Origin: Epiperipatus broadwayi
Taxonomy: Eukaryota; Onychophora; Udeonychophora; Euonychophora; Peripatidae
DNA length: 64,000 bases
Reading direction: 5' to 3'
Assembly: GCA_028023455.1 (NCBI GenBank)
Contig: JAQFVV010000042.1
Coordinates: forward strand, 5,530,203-5,594,202
The translations under genes and the position numbers were made by a program. Of this stretch, positions 23,291-35,415 are shown piece after piece. How positions within the stretch are numbered: the stretch's first letter is position 1; each line of letters starts with the position of its first letter. The notes below the pieces were generated by a model. The model was not told the origin of the DNA. It searched no databases and saw only the letters and a program-made list of their open reading frames with translations.

Positions 23291-23433
23291 TTGACTTTAT
23301 CAATGAGTTTTTTTTTATATATGTCATAGTATCTGCCGGGAGGCGAACCCACAACCGTCTGCAACCAACTACTTGCTTGCAAGATGGCTGCGCTAACCTC
23401 TCGGCTAACAATGCTTGACTTATCAATGAGTTT
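23291..23433 (-). repeat. tRNA-derived SINE, copy 2, with target duplication
   Basis: Same family as 13.9 kb. Minus strand: GTTAGCCGAGAGGTTAGCG (A box), TTGCAAG loop, GTTGGTTGCAGACGG, GTGGGTTCGCCTCCCGG (B box), ACTATGACATATATAAAAAA tail. The element is about 23311-23414. It is flanked by TTGACTTTATCAATGAGTTT (23291-23310) and TTGACTTATCAATGAGTTT (23415-23433), a 19-20 base duplication with a single indel. This shows LINE-mediated retroposition. Confidence 0.88.
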
Positions 23434-24460
23434 TGGATTCAAAGTTGGAAGTATACCAATTACGCCTTCAGCAACCATTTTTAATTCCATTTTATTATTA
23501 AAGTTAAAAACCTGAATTTTACCCAAGCTTCAATGATAAAAGCAAAAGTCTGAAATCAATTTGGGGATAGAAATTTAAGGCACTAACAACTGGTAATCAT
23601 TCATTACTACATTTACTATAGATGACACCGAAATAGAGAGCTGTGCTTATTTTATCCTATTATTTGGGCTGAAGAAATGAATGATTTATTATTTAAGTAT
23701 AAATGGCAAAATAGTCTGAGATGTTTCATCATATCCAGCAAGTTTAGGATATTTCTCTTAAGTAGCTGATTCATGCCCAATTCTGACAACCATTCTAATT
23801 ACTGATAAATTTGCTAACTGGAAAGAAAGACAAATGCATACCCTCTGGCGTTTATGTAGCCTGTTAAGTATTAGCTTCTCATTCAGCATTTCTCTGCAGC
23901 AGGGTGCTTAGAACGATATTTAAAGGACATTTTACTTATATTGCTAACTATGCACCCAGTATTGTTGATGAACTTTTAAAATTATTTGATCAAGAGTTTT
24001 ATAAGCTTTATAGTTTATTTGACTTTTATACAAATTGTATCTACATTTGTTTATAATGGAAATATCAGATAAATCTTCAAATACATATTGTTTATTTCAT
24101 CTCACGAAAATTGCAGAATCATTATATTTACTTGTTAGAATGCAATTGCCTGTATAGTTAAGTGCAGTGGTAAGTGGCAGATTTTATAGCTCAGACTCCC
24201 ATGAATCACAGATCCACTCCACCATCAGTATTTCTTATGAATTTCTCAGCAATAAACCATTCAATTATTTTTATTACAACGCAATTATAATTTTTTTAAA
24301 CTCTATTTTTATTTAAAAAGGATATATTTAGCATATGACTAGTGTATCGTATAGAGAATATCCTTTTAACTATAAAGTTCTCATGATTCAAGAAAAAAGA
24401 TTTGGTGGGTAAAAGTCTCTAACAAGAAAACATGCTAGATTAAAATTTTGCACTAACTAC
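23434..24460. other. AT-rich DNA, nothing recognised
   Basis: No feature supported. Confidence 0.5.
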
Positions 24461-24464
24461 ATAA

Positions 24465-24694
24465 AAATATTTACATATGATATCATTTCCAACTTTCTTA
24501 TACACTTAACAATACTATTTTTACACCAAAACTTTACTCTTCCAGTTTCGACTGTCCTGCAATCACCATTAGAGATCTTTATAATCCTGATGACTGCAGG
24601 ACAGTCAAAACTGTAAGAGTAATGTTTTGGTGTAAAAAATAGTATTGTTAAGCGTATAAGAAAGTTGGAAATGATGTCATATGTAAATATAGAA
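24465..24694. mobile_element. Foldback element with about 100-base arms
   Basis: 24465-24566 and 24589-24694 are inverted copies at about 90% identity. Shared blocks: ATTTCCAACTTTCTTATAC, CTTAACAATACTATTTTT, ACACCAAAAC, ACTGTCCTGCA. A 22-base loop separates them. The 95-codon minus-strand ORF across it arises because both arms happen to be open and has no recognisable family. Confidence 0.82.
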
Positions 24695-24699
24695 ATCGA

Positions 24700-25575
24700 T
24701 GCATAAAGAAAGGAGGCAGCAGAAGAAATTTGTATTACTTCCATAAAAATATTTACGAAACTTTCTTAATGTTAGGTTGGATGTGATATTATTTTACATG
24801 AGGAGAAAAAAAAACTTTTATAATGATATATCATATAAAAATATAATACTAAGTGTAGTAATTAATTAATTCTTTTGCTGTAGACACCCATATTTCATTT
24901 TTTCCATGAATTAGGGGATAAAGCATTACTAAAAGTCAAAAATAAATGAAAATCAAAATACAACTTTAATTTAGCTGGGCAATGTGGTTAGCAAAAATAT
25001 AAATAATTATCTATATAAAATATAGATGCATGTGAAACCTAAATATAGCAAACAGAAAAAAATAAATAAATCTAGGAATAAATGCTATTCAGTAAATAAA
25101 ATCTCAGATTTAGGATTCATTACAAATATAATAAAGCATAAAATTTTTATATTAAATTACAAAATATGTACTTAAACTTATTACATGTATCTTTATTCAA
25201 CTTATTAATGGTATTTTTATTTTATTTATTAATTATTCATATATAATTTTAAGAAAAAAAAGTTTAAAACAAGAAATCATAAAAATAAGTAGTGTGCAAC
25301 ATTTTATAAATATGAAAATAATTTTAAGCTCTGTACTATTATATATAATGTTAGAAATAAATATAATATGGTGTTAATAATATATGAACAAATAGTGAAC
25401 AAATTCAAAAATATTGCATACAATTTCTATTCAAAGTTTAATAATAATAATAATAATAGATTGCATAGTGCACAAAAAGTTAACTAAGACTGGATGAAAG
25501 GTAATTTAGAAATCTGATTATAATTGAAATTGATTGAAAGAGCAAAACAATAGAAATCAAAATATCCAAATCAAA
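24700..25575. other. AT-rich DNA with AAT microsatellite
   Basis: No gene seen. Contains an (AAT)n run near 25440-25460. Confidence 0.5.
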
Positions 25576-25576
25576 G

Positions 25577-26458
25577 AATGTTCATCATCATCATCGATCC
25601 ACTGCAAGATGAAGGTCTCTCCAAGTTCAGTCCAACTCCAATCTCTAGCCTTTCTTCTCCACATAACTTCAGTACACTCCCTTATTTCATCCATCCATTT
25701 CACATGTGGTCTTTTTCTACGTTTTTTACAATCTCTTGGAATCCAACTTAAGATTTCAATTGTCCATCTATTATCATATCTTCACTTCAGTCTCTTAATT
25801 CTTTCAATGATGTCAATAACACCTGTTTGTTCTCCTACCCATGTATTTCATTTTCAATTTCTTCTTATTCCTAAAATGCATATCTCCACATTTCGTTGAG
25901 TGGTCTGAAGTCAATGTATTGTTTTTCTGTTAAGTGTCAAGTCTCAGATCCATAAGTAAAAACTGGTAAAACACATTTATCAAAAAAAAATCTTCATTTT
26001 CAAACACATAAGCATATTTCCTTTTAATATTAAGTTATTTCTACGAAAAGCTCTCCAACCAAATTTAATTCTATGATTAATTTCATCCATTATGTTTCCA
26101 TCTGTAGTAATAATTTGACCAAGATATTTATAACTGTTAACTGCTTCTAATTCATTATTATCAATCTTTATTTCCATCTTTTGAGAAAATCCATTGAACA
26201 TACCTTAGTCTTTTTAATATTTATTTTTAATTCTACTTCTTACTTTCATCTGATAACTCCTGTAACATTCTCTGAAGCTCCAATGCATTATTTTCAAAAA
26301 CAACTACATCATCTGCAAAATCTAGATTTACTTAAATAATCTCTATTTACTTTTACTCCCTTAGCTTCCCATTTTAATCCACAAAATACTTCTTGCAAAA
26401 CTGCTGTAAAAAGTTCTGGAGATATCGAGTCACCTGCTGTACACCCTTCTCAATGTTT
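25577..26458 (-). pseudogene. RTE retrotransposon 3' fragment
   Basis: Minus-strand sequence matches the last 870 bases of the RTE at 55122-55990 throughout. It includes MFNGFSQKMEIKIDNNELEA and NSYKYLGQIITTDGNIMDEI (26000-26200), GWRAFRRNNLILK, and the 3' end TGCAGTGGATCGATGATGAT at 25580-25600. The left edge is the element's natural 3' end (CATCATCATCATCGATCC); the right edge at about 26458 is the 5' truncation point. Several stops and frameshifts. Confidence 0.9.
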
Positions 26459-27690
26459 ATATAATATATATATATAAACACTTATCTAAATCTTAAATAT
26501 TACTTATATGTATTTATCTGCTTTAAAAAAAAAATACAAAATAAAATGAGTATTAATCATCAGAAATTTTTTTTATTGACAAACACAATTATATATATAT
26601 TTGTGTATGAAAGCTAAACTTATAGAAACCAGCCTAAAATTTATCATTCAAAGTTAGAATGAATTGTGGGTAAACAATGAAGACTATAAATTATAAAACA
26701 AAAAATTATTAAAGAACTGCACTTTATGACCTCTTAATTAGACTTTCCATCCAGAAGAATCTTTTCCATTTTATTAAATAAAATAATCCAATATCTAATG
26801 TACTTGTTAAAAGGAGATTTCCAAAATAAAAACAGAAAACAAAAGATCAAATATGTTAATTAAAAAAAACATTCCATGATAATGAAACTGGACAGATCAA
26901 GCTTTCATTATGATCTACTTTATTCTTTGCTTTTATAAATCTTAAAAAAGTATACTTTTTGCATGAGAAAATCAATTTTTATGAAATTTAAATATTTCCT
27001 GCAGTTTACAAATTTATAATGTGGCTTTTGAACTTTATCAATGCCAGAGAGCATAATTCAAAGAAGTTTCTTTAAAAAATATATTTTAGAATATCTTTAA
27101 CAGCAAGATCTCTCATCATCATGAATGGCATTTTATTTATTCTTAAAATTTTCATCATAATATTTAATGGTAAGATTGCTGACATAATTGTGACTGACAT
27201 TATACTATCTCATTCTTTTCTAATACAGATATTAAAAGTATTATTATGAATATGAATGTTTAAGCTTCATCTACTAACTCATTATTTATCTAAGGCTAAA
27301 ATATTACACATAACAGCCAAATTACAAGGTTCACCGAGCTAGTTTCAGGGAATCCTTTTCAACCTCTATGTCAAACCCTAATATCATTAACCACAAATCT
27401 GAACAGGTTTATTAAGCAACAAATAAAATAAATAAGGAAGACCAAAAGAAGGGGAATGAAGTTTTTAAAAACATCAGTTCTTCCTTATTGTAATCGTTTA
27501 TTCCGGCATAAACATGTATATATGTGATATACGTTTATTAGGTATTGTAAACTTAAGTTTTGCTCTTTTATTTAACAGAAATTTATAATATGAACACATA
27601 TATGTGTGGTTGGTTTTGTGATGCCCTCTAATTACTCGCCCAGCATATTTATGAGCATCAATAATGACCTCAAGCGCCAATCTTACCTAC
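26459..27690. other. AT-rich DNA, nothing recognised
   Basis: No feature supported. Confidence 0.5.
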
Positions 27691-27699
27691 GAATAAATA

Positions 27700-28760
27700 A
27701 GAATTATGCTGGGAGAGGATGAATATCTATTTCTGGTGGTTAGAGCTTGTACCTCTGGCTAGCTCACTCAGGGGTAGCAGTCGGTGACCGTGGGAAAGAG
27801 GTGGAGGGAACATATAAAAATGCGCATGTAGCGCATGAACGAATTCGTTTGCTTTCCTACTTTTTGCTTTTTAATATTATTTTAAGAAATTATCACTAAC
27901 ACACACAATTAAATTTATAATACTAATTAATATTTATTAATATAAAACAAATAATGAAACAAAACCCATAGAATCCCAGAATTGGATATTGGTTTGTGCT
28001 CGAATAATTAAATAACCCGCATGTAAATACACTCGCACAAGTTTATAAATGCAATACACAAAAATACAGATCATAGCTTGAAGACAATTTCAATCAGGCA
28101 TTGTCTATTAAGTATAAGGGTATTATTTCAACATTTTCTTCATTTACTTTAACCCTTTTACGCATTATTTAATAGGACGTGCTTTCATTCAAAATAGTTA
28201 TTATCACTTACGAAAATGTTTGGCTTACCTCGTTTATCTCACCCAGGTGTAGATTATTAGCTTTACGATTAAAAGATTTCTTTCTTTGGTCAATTTCCAT
28301 AAGGCAATCAATGGCGTCCAGTGAAGGCTGTTCTTTTCATGGTTTGAAGGGCTTCACTCCTACATTTACAGTGACGGTAGTCTCTCCGCAGGATGGATGG
28401 CATAGCCTGGCCCGTTCTGCTCTTCTACCCCAGCCTGTTCATGATTTTTCGATTATAAACTTTTTCTTACGATTCTGATCATGGCAGTCACAGCTATAGA
28501 AGTCCTCTCAGTTCAACTTTCTCGACTCTAATTAATCATGCTATTGTTCTTTCTTCTTTCATTAAACCACGTGGTTTGTGAAACGAAAGTCCTTTCAATA
28601 ATTTTTCTTTTGTTTCTTTTATCTATGCTTAGGAATTTCCAATTTGCCTTGCGATCTACACTTGACCGTTCATTGTCTATTACTTTTAGCATTTTATTTT
28701 ATTAATTAAAATGTCTTTGTCTCAAGATAGTGATCTGCAACTTTTCGGGTCCTTTCTTTG
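27700..28760. other. Less AT-rich island with possible promoter or exon
   Basis: Base composition is visibly more balanced than the surroundings, with CpGs and unique-looking sequence. A TATAAAAATGCGC motif lies at about 27814-27826. On the minus strand a short open segment from ATG at 28300 (MEIDQRKKSFNRKANNLHLG, 24 codons in all) ends at a GAG|GTAAGC donor (28223-28228). Its phase would suit the RCAN exon. No homology recognised, and an old repeat remains possible. Confidence 0.35.
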
Positions 28761-29285
28761 CAATTAATTAATTTTTTTATAATTTGTGACATTCTTCCTT
28801 TAATCGACCATCTTGGAATATTTCTTTTTAAATTAAAATAACTTTTATTCCTTTATACAAAATTATTACATTTACTCACTCATGCAGCAATATAAATACG
28901 CATATAAATAAATATCAGAGCACAAACCATATAATCCCCCGTCCCTCTTATATTTCAATCTGTTTTTATTTAATTACTTAAATATATATGTATGCACTCG
29001 CATACAAGACCACAACGAAAAATAAAAATAATAATTTACTTAACATTACTTTTGATTTAATCAGATATATATGCTCGGTAATATTACCGTCTGACTTAGA
29101 GCAGGGTTTGAGAAGGAAAAAAGAAACACATTATAAATTTCAGTATAAGAATAAATAACCCTACACTTTTTAAAAATATACTTTTTAATTCTATAAAAAT
29201 CTATATTAAATTATAACATTTCTATGTAAAATGATTATAATGACGATAGTAACAATAGTTCAAATAAGAAATGGATCAAACTTTC
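28761..29285. other. AT-rich DNA, nothing recognised
   Basis: No feature supported apart from a palindrome at 29076-29089. Confidence 0.5.
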
Positions 29286-29289
29286 ATAT

Positions 29290-29745
29290 CCCAAAATTTA
29301 TAGTACATTAATAAAAAGAAAAATTATATTGATAAGCATATAAATATTGGATTGTCGAATAGTAAAAGTCTGGATAAATTAATAGGTAATTATAAATCAA
29401 GAGACAATACAAAATACAAAAAAGAAATCATATATAAAATTAATTACGACCTTTGCAATATGATTTACTATGGACATACAGGAAAACAGTTAGAGGTAAG
29501 AACCAAAGAGAGAACATAACAATGTGATAAATAGGCTAGATGATAAATCTGCTTTATATATTCATTATTTAATATATGGACATAAAATAAATGACACAAA
29601 AAATACTAAACCTTTAAATTACATTAAAGATCCAAAAAGAAGACAAATATATGAAACATGTTAATTAAGCATAACTTAAATAGGTGTATGAATATTTATA
29701 AAACTTCAATAAATTTAGTTAACTAGGGAATTAAAAAATGGAAAA
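29290..29745 (+). pseudogene. Penelope-like element, GIY-YIG endonuclease fragment
   Basis: Plus-strand reading, with two frame breaks: NIGLSNSKSLDKLIGNYKS, then KKEIIYKINYDLCNMIYYGH, TGKQLEVRTKE, then DDKSALYIHYLIYGHKINDT and a C-terminal YETCLIKHNLNRCMNIYKTS. The Y-x-I-x-C-x2-C-x3-YYG order, the later R, the SALxxH block and GHxI are those of the GIY-YIG nuclease at the C-terminus of Penelope-like retroelements. The nuclease makes the target nick used for priming. No reverse transcriptase was seen upstream, so it is a 5'-truncated copy. Sequence to about 30.1 kb may be its 3' tail. Confidence 0.75.
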
Positions 29746-32245
29746 TTAAATAAAATAGTATATATAAAGTTGTGAATTGTATGTATTACTTAGTTTGCAT
29801 CTTGTTATGTTATATAGTCAGTTCTTTTATGTTATATTGGATCTCTACATGAAGTTTTTATTCTACTTTACTGATATTTTATTTTTTTATTCCCTTTATA
29901 GAACACTAAATAGTGTTCTATGTGCAGTAATTGGTCAATGTTAAATAGATGTTTAACATTTGAAAAAGACATGAAACCTATGCTGAAAATAGCTTTTTAT
30001 GTGTAATTATTATTAACATATGTATATAGTTATTGTATATGACTTTTATTATTTATTATAATTTATATCAAAGAGCAGCATAATTGATTTCATTAATTTC
30101 CATTTTTGATGAAGAAGAAATGTATATACACATACATAAAATTATTCCATCAAAACCCTCACTAATCATGAGTTCAAGTTGTCATAATGCAAATTAAAAT
30201 AATGATTTTTTTTTTTTTTTTATGAATGAAATACTAAACTCACTTCAGATCAGATATTAAGTCAATAACCATTGGAGAAATTTTTTAAAAAAATGTTCTA
30301 AAGTAAATAATTTCTATGAACATGATCACTAATTCTATTTGAAATAAATATATGTACATGGATAAAAAAAATATCTTAATATTTTAACAATAATATTTAA
30401 ACATTCAACATATATATACATATTCAAGTAGAATATACAGTTTTTTCCCAAAAAATATGCTTAATTTTCCTAATTATAGCACATTTATAATAAAAAAAAT
30501 TATTTTCATTAACCTAGCTAATTATAAGTATGGTAAATACAAAATAATCACACACATACCTCAGTCACCCATGTATATATTGTTGTTATATATTGCAATA
30601 TAATTTTATAATAAGCAATTTGCTGTTTTTAAACTATTAATTTTTAATTCATATTCATTAAAGTTTTTTTTTTGTTCTTATATAATTCCATCATTTCAAT
30701 CTAAATATATACAAATCTTTCTAACATATATATATATATTAATGGAGACATGTAAATAGTCAAGATAAACAAAAATATACATTCTCATAACTGTTTCATA
30801 TACTTTATTAAATAAAATAAAAAATACATTAGATCCTCTTATTAAATATTACATTTTTTATATGATGACCTAAATTAAAATTTTACTTTTCATAATACAA
30901 TAATTTCTATTATTTATTTTAAATATATAAAAATTAATAATGCAATTGCTTTGTTATAATGAATACAATTCATTACAAAAACTTTACTCTAACATATATA
31001 AAAATATATGTATCTAGAGGTAATCAATTCCAAATTCATAGCCTAAAGGAAATTTAAACAAAAAATATATAATACAAAATCAAAAATATAAGTGTAAAAG
31101 TAATATAAAAATATCAATAATCCCAAGTAAAAATTATAATCAAACTTCCCATAATAAAAAAATCTTATGCACATAAACAACATTAACAATTTTCCATAAA
31201 GTAACAAATTGAAATGAAATAATCTCCAAATGCTGGAAATATTCTTCACTTGATCATTATATCACATAAAAAAATTATCAATTTTATGTTCTCTCACTCT
31301 AGCTTTTATGTATTATGTATATGATCAAATTTTTAAAAGAATAAACAATTGCATTAACCTTAATAAAATTCATAAATTTCTTTGTCTATATTAAATTGTT
31401 TTTTAATTTTTTTTTTTATAACATGACTAAAATTATAAATATATGAGCCAGAACAATTTTATTTTTATTGATAAGGTGATAAAAAAAAAGAGGTACTGTT
31501 CTATTAGTTCGGGTCAGCTGCTTGTGATGCTATGCAAAAACACAGAAATATAATGTTACCTGGCCGCCAGCATAAAAATTAATTTTCAATAAATATCTTT
31601 ATATATTAATGTAGGTTAGCATATCTACAAAATCAACAAGTTTGTTTATTTGTTATTTAGTTGATGATGTGGAATATATATATATAAATGAGAAGTTGGA
31701 TGATAGAAATTAAAATAAGTTCCAAACAATTTTTTCTTCAAATTTTACTCTCACCCTGCTATGTAAGGCGGAACTCGTTTGTAAATAAATTACACAAGTT
31801 ATATTTATTATATATGTATACTTGTCAAACCAGATATGTATTAATTAATTATACATTAGAAGGCCAATAGTTATATACATGTCTGCTAATTTAATCTTCG
31901 GAATCGAGAGGTACAGTGCGATCTTTTTCATAGATTTATAGATTCAATAAGAATCAGATCCATGTGCATAAATAGTTCAATGATGATAGCTATTAATAAT
32001 TACTCATGCTAAGAATAAAATGCTGGTATAATACCCGCATCTAAATTAATTAAATGTCTGTAAGGAAAAAGGGTTTTTTATTCATTTCATAATGGATTTT
32101 TTTTTTGTAGCATAGTAACATATGGGATGGTATACCTATATATTAATGTTAATAAGGTTGTTTGACTGTATCTGCAATACTGTGTAGTACTTGGTATCAT
32201 GTGTCTATGTTCTTTTATTGTTTTCCGAAATACTTCATCAGCCAA
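29746..32245. other. AT-rich DNA, no gene seen
   Basis: Short ORFs rich in F, I, Y and K only. The TTTGTTTATTTGTTATTT stretch near 31640 resembles repeat ends but cannot be classified. Confidence 0.5.
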
Positions 32246-32345
32246 TCCTTAAATACTGGAGATGCTCAGAGTGAACTCCTCCTAAATGGGCAAACAAATG
32301 AAATGGACATAAGCTACCAAAGCATGCTTTATTCCTGAACCTGGC

Positions 32346-32696
32346 TCACACTAAGGCTTTCAAAATGAACAGGATTCTGGCACCACTGAAGCAGGTCTCC
32401 TTCCGAAGAGAACACTTTCGCCAACAGGAATGGGACTTGCATCTGAACTGTGAGATGGTTTTGGACATCTCCAGTCTCATCATTTCACCACACACACATC
32501 TCTTGGCAGGTAGGAGTATGTTGTTGTCCTGTAAAAATGCCACCATGCCAGCTTCTATGGACGGCAGTTGGCACAATTTGAACAGCTCAGTTTTGCAGTC
32601 AGCAGTTTTATTTGTCGCGGACATGTTCTCGCACAAACATGAGCTGGTCAAAATCTTGCTTGGACATACCCTTTCTGAATTTCTTGAAGGTTCCAC
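32346..32696 (-). CDS. Merlin/IS1595-like transposase N-terminal zinc ribbon, truncated
   Basis: Minus-strand ORF of 116 codons. Residues about 38-62 read FKLCQLPSIEAGMVAFLQDN and are followed by a Cys-rich ribbon: C-V-CGEMMRLEM, QFRCKSHSCWRKCSLRKETC and FSGARI. This is the arrangement in Merlin (IS1016/IS1595, ISXO2-like) transposases: a hydrophobic helix, CxCGxxM, W/FRC-x4-C, then a basic SIRKGTFF-like block. The catalytic DDE core is absent; downstream sequence goes through stops, so the protein is a remnant. The opposite-strand 123-codon ORF is the shadow. Start codon uncertain, because the first 35 residues do not look conserved. Confidence 0.6.
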   Translation of the reverse strand: MEPSRNSERVCPSKILTSSCLCENMSATNKTADCKTELFKLCQLPSIEAGMVAFLQDNNILLPAKRCVCGEMMRLEMSKTISQFRCKSHSCWRKCSLRKETCFSGARILFILKALV

Positions 32697-33030
32697 ATTG
32701 AATAGGGAAGCGTGGCAATGGGTTTACAATTGTTAGGAGGTAATAGTAGGTCAGATGACTTGTAAGCTAATTACTTTGACATGCATATTTGAAGTGTTGT
32801 AGCAGGCTGAAGTCCAGACACCCTCAGATGATACTGTAGCAAACTTTGAACTGTGAGCATTGGGATAAAGTGCATAACATGAAGCAGTAGGCCAGCCGCC
32901 AGAACGGCATTGCAAAATGGCCTCTTTCAGTGCTTTTGCATAGAAATAAGGCCAGCAGCCGCACAAATGGCACATTTATGTGTTTTCGCATATAAATAAT
33001 GCCATCAAGCGATTGACTCAAGCTAATAGA
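32697..33030 (-). other. Upstream part of the Merlin-like remnant, unassigned
   Basis: Less AT-rich than the flanks. Two similar GCCAGC-GCCGC-AAATGGC blocks at about 32890-32925 and 32950-32972 each precede a GCATA-AAATAA stretch, hinting at a short duplication. No coding signature. Confidence 0.35.
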
Positions 33031-34955
33031 ACAGTACTAAAAAAGATAAAATGAACTAAACTGGTGACTAAGCTTTATGAAACATGATAAAGATGTCTAA
33101 TACTCTAGTCAATGTGAAAAAACTGAAGTTGCATGCACATGCTATATCAATCAACAGCATTTCTTTTAAATTTCTATTCAATGTGGAAATCTTAATATAA
33201 CGAGAAAGTGTTTATTGTCATTTTTACATCGCAGAAAATTAGATGTGGCAGACCCCATTATATTTAATAGTCTATGCCATAAGAATATGTATCAAGAATA
33301 TTGATTAAATCTTATTTATGTATTATCAAACCTTTGCATATCTCTATATTACAAAATAATACCAGAGGATGACTTAAACATAAACAGATCAAAATCTGGA
33401 ATCATATATATATATATAAATTCTGCAAATATAAGTAATTCAAAAGCAAAAAACAAAAATGCATATGATAAAGGGATATATCAATAATGATTAGTAGTAA
33501 AGAAATAAAAAAACAACTCATAGTCTACAGTAAGTAAAAGGATAATACGAAATTATTAAATGAATTATTGACTAAATAACTTCTCATATCCATTAATGAT
33601 TAGAAAATTGTTTGTTCCCAAGCAGATATATATATATGTAGAAAAGTATGGTTATCTATTATCTAAAATGCACAGAAAATTATAATATGGAAAGCTGCAA
33701 CTAATAATATAAAAATTTGAATGAGACAGTGGTTTTATTGTATTCATTTTCTTTTTTTTTTACACTAGGATGTGTCCCCTATATACAAACTTTACATGTA
33801 TATAGAATGATTTAATATATAAATATATCAAAGAGATTAAACACATGATTATGATATTTTAATTTATAAACTCAAATCTTACCCACTTAACTTATTCTCA
33901 GGAGTTTCCTAAACAAGTTTGATATTAAATTTAAAAGTAATGTTTATTAATAGTGACTGCTTTCAATCTAATCATTACTAATAGTGCAGTCTTCAGAGTT
34001 CAAAATCAATAGTGACGCATCTGTGAACTTGACCAGAAAAATGGCAGAATTTTAAAAATACATCTAGGAGACTGCTTAAAAATATACACACAGTATTACA
34101 AATAATTTGGTCAAAAAATGATATTAGTAATTAATTTCTAAATTCGAATTATTAAAATTCAATTATACTTAATAAATTTGAGATTTTTTATTTAAAAAAA
34201 AGACTTCAAATATTTTCCATGTGTATATATGTTATTTACTCAAAATAGATAATTATGTAAAAGAGGATTGTTATGAGCATACAATATCGTTAGTTTTCCA
34301 TTTCCATAACACAGTTTTGACAATTTTAAAAAATCCAAAATCTAAATTCAACCTATCAATTCCAATACTTGGATATTATGACTTCACAGGCAATTAACTT
34401 TTAAATTATTTTGTGCCTGTACAATTTAATACAATGATAAAGTAACAATCCTAAGAAGTAAATATTAGGGTTCCTATATCCATTCAACCTTGAACCATTC
34501 AATTATTCTATTAATCTCAATTTTAGAACTATATTATAAACTTCAATGAGTCCTTACATCATTAAAATTAAATGAGAATCAGAGTATTCAATGCAGTATA
34601 AATGCCCAGTACAAGTCAAAAATCCTTGACATGTCAAAAAACTACATGCATTACAAGCATAAAGTATACATAGGCAGGATATTCTGAACAAAATTATTAA
34701 GGCTTCATAATTATCATGCTTTAATATATATATATAACCCAGTAAATAAATTAATACATACATATATTTTAAAATAAAATGTTATTAAAAAATATATTTT
34801 AAATCAATTCTTGTAAAATAATAAGCCTAACTGATGTATCATGTTTCTATTCTGTCTTTTTATCACTTTTATTTATTTTTCCAGCTGAAAAGGAAAAAGC
34901 TTTCATTATGTTATAGTATATAGCAGCAATGTTGAGATTTTTTCAAGCAGAAAAA
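33031..34955. other. AT-rich DNA, no gene seen
   Basis: Nothing recognised. Confidence 0.5.
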
Positions 34956-34957
34956 AC

Positions 34958-35415
34958 TGGCAATCCTCATTGTTCATAACTTACAAGCTTAAGAGATAGG
35001 ATCATGTGATCTATGACTCTTATTTTGACTATTTATAGTCTCTGCCACAAGTCTTATGCAATTTTATATTGCTAAGACTACTAACTAATATATGGTATGG
35101 CTGAAGATCTATCAGCCCCATATAGCTATTTGAGTTGAATAGCTGAGTTTGAAGACATGTAGATGTCTGAAAATTTCAGATTTTCCACTCAATAGATAAC
35201 TTTTAGATACTGGTCTTTGGGTTGGTATTTTTAGATCTAGTGTCTGACCCTAGGGGGGGGGGGTGTTTCCTGACAGATATTTTAAGTGCTGGCTCTGGCT
35301 AAGCATTTATCATAAAGCTTGTAGAGTAATATTGGCAATCCTCTTTGTTCATAATTTACAAGCTTAAGAGATAGGGTCATGTGATCTATGACTCTTCTTT
35401 TGACTATTTATAGTA
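34958..35415 (+). repeat. Pair of about 85-base direct repeats 371 bases apart
   Basis: 34960-35040 and 35331-35411 share GGCAATCCTC, TTGTTCATAA, TTACAAGCTTAAGAGATAGG, TCATGTGATCTATGACTCTT and TTTGACTATTTATAGT with about 5 differences. The 290 bases between are non-coding and contain an 11-base G run. This could be a short terminal-repeat element or a local duplication. Confidence 0.75.

Noticed and set aside
28179-28478. 99-codon plus-strand ORF in the less AT-rich island
   Set aside because: Overlaps the candidate minus-strand exon; no recognised domain, and the island is open by composition. Kept only as an island entry.
29076-29089. Palindrome CGGTAATATTACCG containing TAATATTAC, the nonanucleotide of geminivirus/circovirus origins
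   Set aside because: The whole is a simple palindrome in AT-rich DNA; no Rep-like ORF, no stem flanking the nonamer as a loop, no iterons. Chance is enough.
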